A DNA stretch of 64,000 nt from Sva-07 sp963698435. GTDB taxonomy: Bacteria > Actinomycetota > Acidimicrobiia > Acidimicrobiales > Ilumatobacteraceae. This document shows positions 61,192-64,000 of this stretch, one piece after another. The notes under the pieces are model-generated. The model was not told the origin of the DNA, did not search any database, and saw only the letters and a program-made list of their open reading frames with translations. A program made the position numbers and the translations under genes. The stretch lies in the NCBI GenBank assembly GCA_963698435.1, contig CAVOQV010000007.1:124001-188000 (forward strand), given 5' to 3'. How positions within the stretch are numbered: position 1 is the stretch's first letter; every line of letters starts with the position of its first letter.

Positions 61192-61203
61192 AGTTCGTGC
61201 GCA

Positions 61204-62578
61204 ATGAGTGCAGCCACGCGCACCCGCCACACGCTGTTGTTCGGTCTTCTGGCCGCGGTGCTGGCGATGTTCGCCGGCTCGAACGCATTCGCGCAGGAAG
61301 ATGACGGCTCCGACTCCGGCGGTGAGACAGCCGGAGAGCTGGCGATCTTCGGCCAGCTGGACTACGACGACCCCGATTCCGGTGCGGAGTTGCCGGCCAT
61401 CGGCGTCGTCATCGACGTCGACGGGGTCGGTCAGGCCGAAACCGATGCCAACGGTGAGTTCCGCGTCGTCGTTCCCGGTCCCGGCGTGTACGCGGTGACG
61501 CTCGACATCGAGTCGCTGCCCGACGGTGTCAACCTGATCAACCCCGACTCGAATCCGCTCGAGACCACCGTCAGCGAGAACCGTGACCGCCGGGTGTTGT
61601 TCCCCTTGGTCTTCGGCGAGGCCGAGCAGGACTCGACCGGTGCCATCTCGTTTCGAAGGGTTGCTCAGCTCACGGCGGAGGGCCTGAAGCTCGGGCTCTA
61701 TCTGGCGATGGCGGCGATCGGGCTGACCTTGATCTTCGGCACGACCGGCCTCGTGAACTTCGCGCAGGCCGAACTGGTGACGTGGGGCATGCTCTGCGCC
61801 TACTTCTTCAACTTCTACGGGTTCGCAGGGGTGATCGGCTTCCTCGCTCCGCTGCCGGGACCGTTCGGCGACGGGGTCAACCTGGTGTGGGCGGCAGTTC
61901 TCGGTGCCCTGTGCGGTGGCGCGCTCGGATACGTCCTCAACCGCTTCATCTTCCGTGGGGCTCGCCGGGCGGGTGTCAGCCTGATCGCCCAGATGGTGAT
62001 GACGATCGGCCTGTCGATCCTCCTGCGGTACGTCTTCGTCTACATCTTCGGTGGTGGCCCCCGGACATTCGGTGACTTCTCCGCCCAACGAGCGTGGAAG
62101 ATCGGGCCGGTCGAGTTGACACCGAAGGACATCGTCGCGATGACGCTGTCGGTGATCATCCTGATCGGCGTGGCGTCATATCTCGAACTGACCCGCATGG
62201 GTAAGGCCATGAGAGCGGTCTCCGACGACCGTGATCTGGCGGAGTCGACCGGCATCGACGTCGAAAAGGTGATCACCTGGGTGTGGGTGTCAGGCGCCGC
62301 GCTCGGCCGCAGTGAGCGGCGTGTTCTTCGGGCTCGACCAGGTGAAGTGGGACTTCGGCTTCCGGATCCTGCTGCTCGTGTTCGCTTCGGTCACCCTGGG
62401 CGGCCTCGGGCGGCCCTACGGTGCGTTGGTCGGCGCATTGATCGTCGGTCTGACGATCAACCTCTCGACGCTGCTGATCGACGCCGAGGTGAAGAACATG
62501 GTGGCGCTGTTGATCATGGCGCTGATCCTGTTGTTCCGGCCGCAAGGCATCCTGGGTCGCAAGGAGAGGATCGGCTGA
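61204..62578 (+). CDS. livH: Branched-chain amino acid-type ABC permease (LivH-like) with secreted N-terminal domain (one-base frame break)
   Basis: About 457 residues. A signal-like segment (HTLLFGLLAAVLAMFAGSNAFAQ, 8-30) and an acidic linker lead to a beta-sandwich part (about 45-140: IGVVIDVDGVGQAETDANGEFRVVVPGPGVYAVTLD). The permease follows: LKLGLYLAMAAIGLTLIFGTTGLVNFAQAELVTWGM, RRAGVSLIAQMVMTIGLSILLRYV, MGKAMRAVSDDRDLAESTGIDVEKV, then after one extra base at 62305-62306 LAAVSGVFFGLDQVKWDFGF to RPQGILGRKERIG. Uncorrected, the frame reads on into livM. TAGAGT (61189-61194) ends 9 bases before the ATG. The stop overlaps livM (TGATG). The substrate may be amino acids, amides or urea. Confidence 0.87.
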
Positions 62579-63588
62579 TGGACTGGGGATTCATCCTCGA
62601 ACGGACCTTCTCGACGATGTTCGGGGTCGAGGTCATGGTGTTCGCCCTGGCTGCGGTCGGGCTCAACGTGCAGTTCGGCTACGCGGGCCTGCTCAACTTC
62701 GGTCAGGTCGGGTTCATGGCGGCCGGTGCCTACGGGCTGGGCGTCTCGATCAACTACTTCCAGTGGAACTTCCTTCTCGGTGTCCTGTTCGGCGTCGTCT
62801 ATTCGATCATCCTGGCGCTGATCCTCGGGCTGCCGACCCTGCGACTCCGGGCGGACTATCTCGCCATCGTGACCATCGCCGCGTCGGAAGCGATCCGGTT
62901 GTTCGTCCGCTGGCGCGTCATGAAGCCGATCACAGGGGCATCGGAGGGCATCGGTGAGTTCTCGGACCCGTTCTACGACACCGCCCTCAACCCGTTCACC
63001 GTCGGTCAGCGGTACGACTTCGGCCCGTTCTCCTATGTCGGCCGGGATCTCTGGGTGTTGCTGGTCGGCTGGACCATCCTGATCCTCACGGTGCTCGTCG
63101 TGAAGCGGCTGATGTCGTCGCCGTGGGGCCGGGCCCTCAAGGCGATCCGCGAAGACGAGGACGCCGCTCGGGCGTTGGGAAAGAATGCGTACTCCTACAA
63201 GTTGCAGGCGCTCGCGTTCGGTGGCGTGATCGGCGGCATCGCCGGCATGCTGCAGGTGCTCCAGAAGGGCTCGATCCAGCCCGACACGTTCAACCCGGTG
63301 ATCACGTTCACCATCTGGGCGATTCTCATTCTCGGAGGACCGGGGCGTACGTGGTCGCCGATCGTCGGATCGATGATCTACTGGACCTTGGTGTCGTTCC
63401 TGGAGAACGTCCTGCGGGGTCTCCCCGACGGCCCCGCCGGAACGCTCGAAGACACCATCGGGCTCAGCGAGTTCAACGTGAGCCAGGTGAGGTTCATCCT
63501 CGTCGGTCTCGGACTGCTGTTGCTCGCCCGCTATCGGCCGCAGGGGATCTTCGGCTCGAGAGAGGAGATGGCACTCGATGACCGATGA
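62578..63588 (+). CDS. livM: Branched-chain amino acid-type ABC permease (LivM-like)
   Basis: 336 residues with about nine TM helices. VFALAAVGLNVQFGYAGLLNFGQVGFMAAGAYG is the family signature, followed by LRLRADYLAIVTIAASEAIRLFV, the coupling helix region SPWGRALKAIREDEDAARALGKNAYSYKLQALAFGGVIGGIAGML and a C-terminal PQGIFGSREEM. It pairs with LivH as the membrane channel. Its start overlaps the livH stop, and livG starts 11 bases before its end. Confidence 0.93.
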   Translation: MDWGFILERTFSTMFGVEVMVFALAAVGLNVQFGYAGLLNFGQVGFMAAGAYGLGVSINYFQWNFLLGVLFGVVYSIILALILGLPTLRLRADYLAIVTIAASEAIRLFVRWRVMKPITGASEGIGEFSDPFYDTALNPFTVGQRYDFGPFSYVGRDLWVLLVGWTILILTVLVVKRLMSSPWGRALKAIREDEDAARALGKNAYSYKLQALAFGGVIGGIAGMLQVLQKGSIQPDTFNPVITFTIWAILILGGPGRTWSPIVGSMIYWTLVSFLENVLRGLPDGPAGTLEDTIGLSEFNVSQVRFILVGLGLLLLARYRPQGIFGSREEMALDDR

Positions 63589-64000
63589 CCACATCTCGAG
63601 CAGTGGGGGCGATCTCGACGGCCCCCAGCTGGGGCGGACCGCCGGAGGAGGCGGCGCGGCGAACGCGGTTCAGCAGCATGCGAATCCGGTTGCCGGTGCC
63701 TTCGTGGGAGTCGAGGCGGTTCCCGGCTCGAAGAAGCCGGACCCGATTCTCGTCGTCGACGAGGTGAGCAAGTCGTTCGGTGGGTTGATGGCGGTCAACG
63801 TCGAGCATCTGGAGATCCAGCGCGGTGCCATCACGGCGCTGATCGGGCCGAACGGTGCCGGAAAGACCACGTTCTTCAACCTGCTCACGGGCTTCGACAA
63901 GCCGAACACTGGTCGGGTGGTGATGGACGGGGACGCGATCAGCGGTGTGCAGCCGTACCGCCTCGCGAAGCGGGGGATGGTGCGGACCTTCCAGCTGACC
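63578..64000 (+). CDS. livG: ABC transporter ATP-binding protein (LivG-like), partial
   Basis: 141 codons before the window edge. An unusual hydrophilic N-terminal extension of about 55 residues (Gly/Ala/Ser-rich) precedes the nucleotide-binding domain: ILVVDEVSKSFGGLMAVNVEHLEIQRGAITALIGPNGAGKTTFFNLLTGFDKPNTGRV, with Walker A GPNGAGKTT, then MVRTFQLT at the edge (Q-loop region). Overlap with livM shows one operon. The signature and Walker B lie outside the window. Confidence 0.92.
   Translation, partial: MTDDHISSSGGDLDGPQLGRTAGGGGAANAVQQHANPVAGAFVGVEAVPGSKKPDPILVVDEVSKSFGGLMAVNVEHLEIQRGAITALIGPNGAGKTTFFNLLTGFDKPNTGRVVMDGDAISGVQPYRLAKRGMVRTFQLT

Noticed and set aside
62300..62578. A single fused LivH-LivM protein (frame open 61204-63588)
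   Set aside because: After 62306 this frame is non-family sequence until LivM; the true LivH ending lies in another frame with its own stop overlapping the livM ATG.
1..64000. tRNA, rRNA, insertion sequences, prophage, attachment sites
   Set aside because: None seen: gaps are too short or lack cloverleaf and conserved rRNA sequence, and no transposase or integrase motif was found in any frame.

Overview
The window is a stretch of high-GC chromosome with tightly packed genes, short intergenic gaps, many GTG starts and ATGA/GTGA stop-start overlaps. Gene content and protein style point to an actinobacterium. The best guess is class Acidimicrobiia, something like Ilumatobacter: a glyS next to recO and uppS, class I fructose-bisphosphate aldolase, DUF2510-type membrane proteins, SARP/STAND/WD40 giants, and a CAP protein with 'R..DTR' repeats. 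The taxon is an inference. I see no tRNA, rRNA, CRISPR array, integrase or transposase.

Layout. 1-3.2 kb: GerMN lipoprotein and sensor kinase (minus), divergent from an OmpR-type regulator, then three tandem palindromic repeats. 3.2-6.8 kb: acyl-CoA synthetase, alpha/beta hydrolase and enoyl-CoA hydratase in one minus-strand operon. 6.8-13.2 kb: aldolase, DinG, UppS, a catalytically dead UppS paralogue, RecO and glycyl-tRNA synthetase. 13.3-18 kb: trpC, then trpF-trpB-trpA, with a PPK2 kinase on the other strand in between. 18-25.4 kb: nitroreductases, aconitase with a divergent GntR regulator, FMN-dependent hydroxyacid dehydrogenase, enoyl-CoA hydratase and a hydrolase. 25.6-31.6 kb: gltBD. 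31.7-40.4 kb: LysM lipoprotein, metallo-hydrolase, ProA-like enzyme, CAP-repeat exoprotein, CPBP protease, panC, P1 peptidase, a repeat pair and a hexapeptide acyltransferase. 40.4-44.7 kb: membrane protein and a heterodimeric ABC exporter. 44.8-54.3 kb is the most accessory-looking part: a 1924-residue SARP-cyclase-pseudokinase-STAND-WD40 protein, small secreted proteins, a cytochrome b gene remnant, and an ECF sigma cassette. 54.3-61.2 kb: membrane proteins, phosphatase, methyltransferase, flavin/PLP-fold oxidase, SDR, a repeat pair, an uncharacterised protein and heme A synthase. 61.2-64 kb: a branched-chain amino-acid type ABC transporter that runs off the edge.

Three things cut across the whole window. 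First, some two dozen genes have a TAnnnT hexamer ending 6-9 bases before the start codon, which implies widespread leaderless transcription and helps choose start codons. Second, eleven single-base frame breaks fall in ten otherwise intact genes or fragments, nine of them beside a CGCG tetramer; they look more like consensus errors than real gene decay, so I annotate these genes as whole. Third, a family of 40-bp palindromic repeats with about 60-bp tandem spacing occurs at three separate places.

The most interesting candidate system is the uppS locus. UppS keeps its catalytic aspartate but stops before the usual C-terminal RxG motif. The divergent neighbour is a UppS paralogue that has lost the catalytic loop but ends in RRFGG. 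This split is what is seen in eukaryotic heteromeric cis-prenyltransferases (DHDDS/NgBR).
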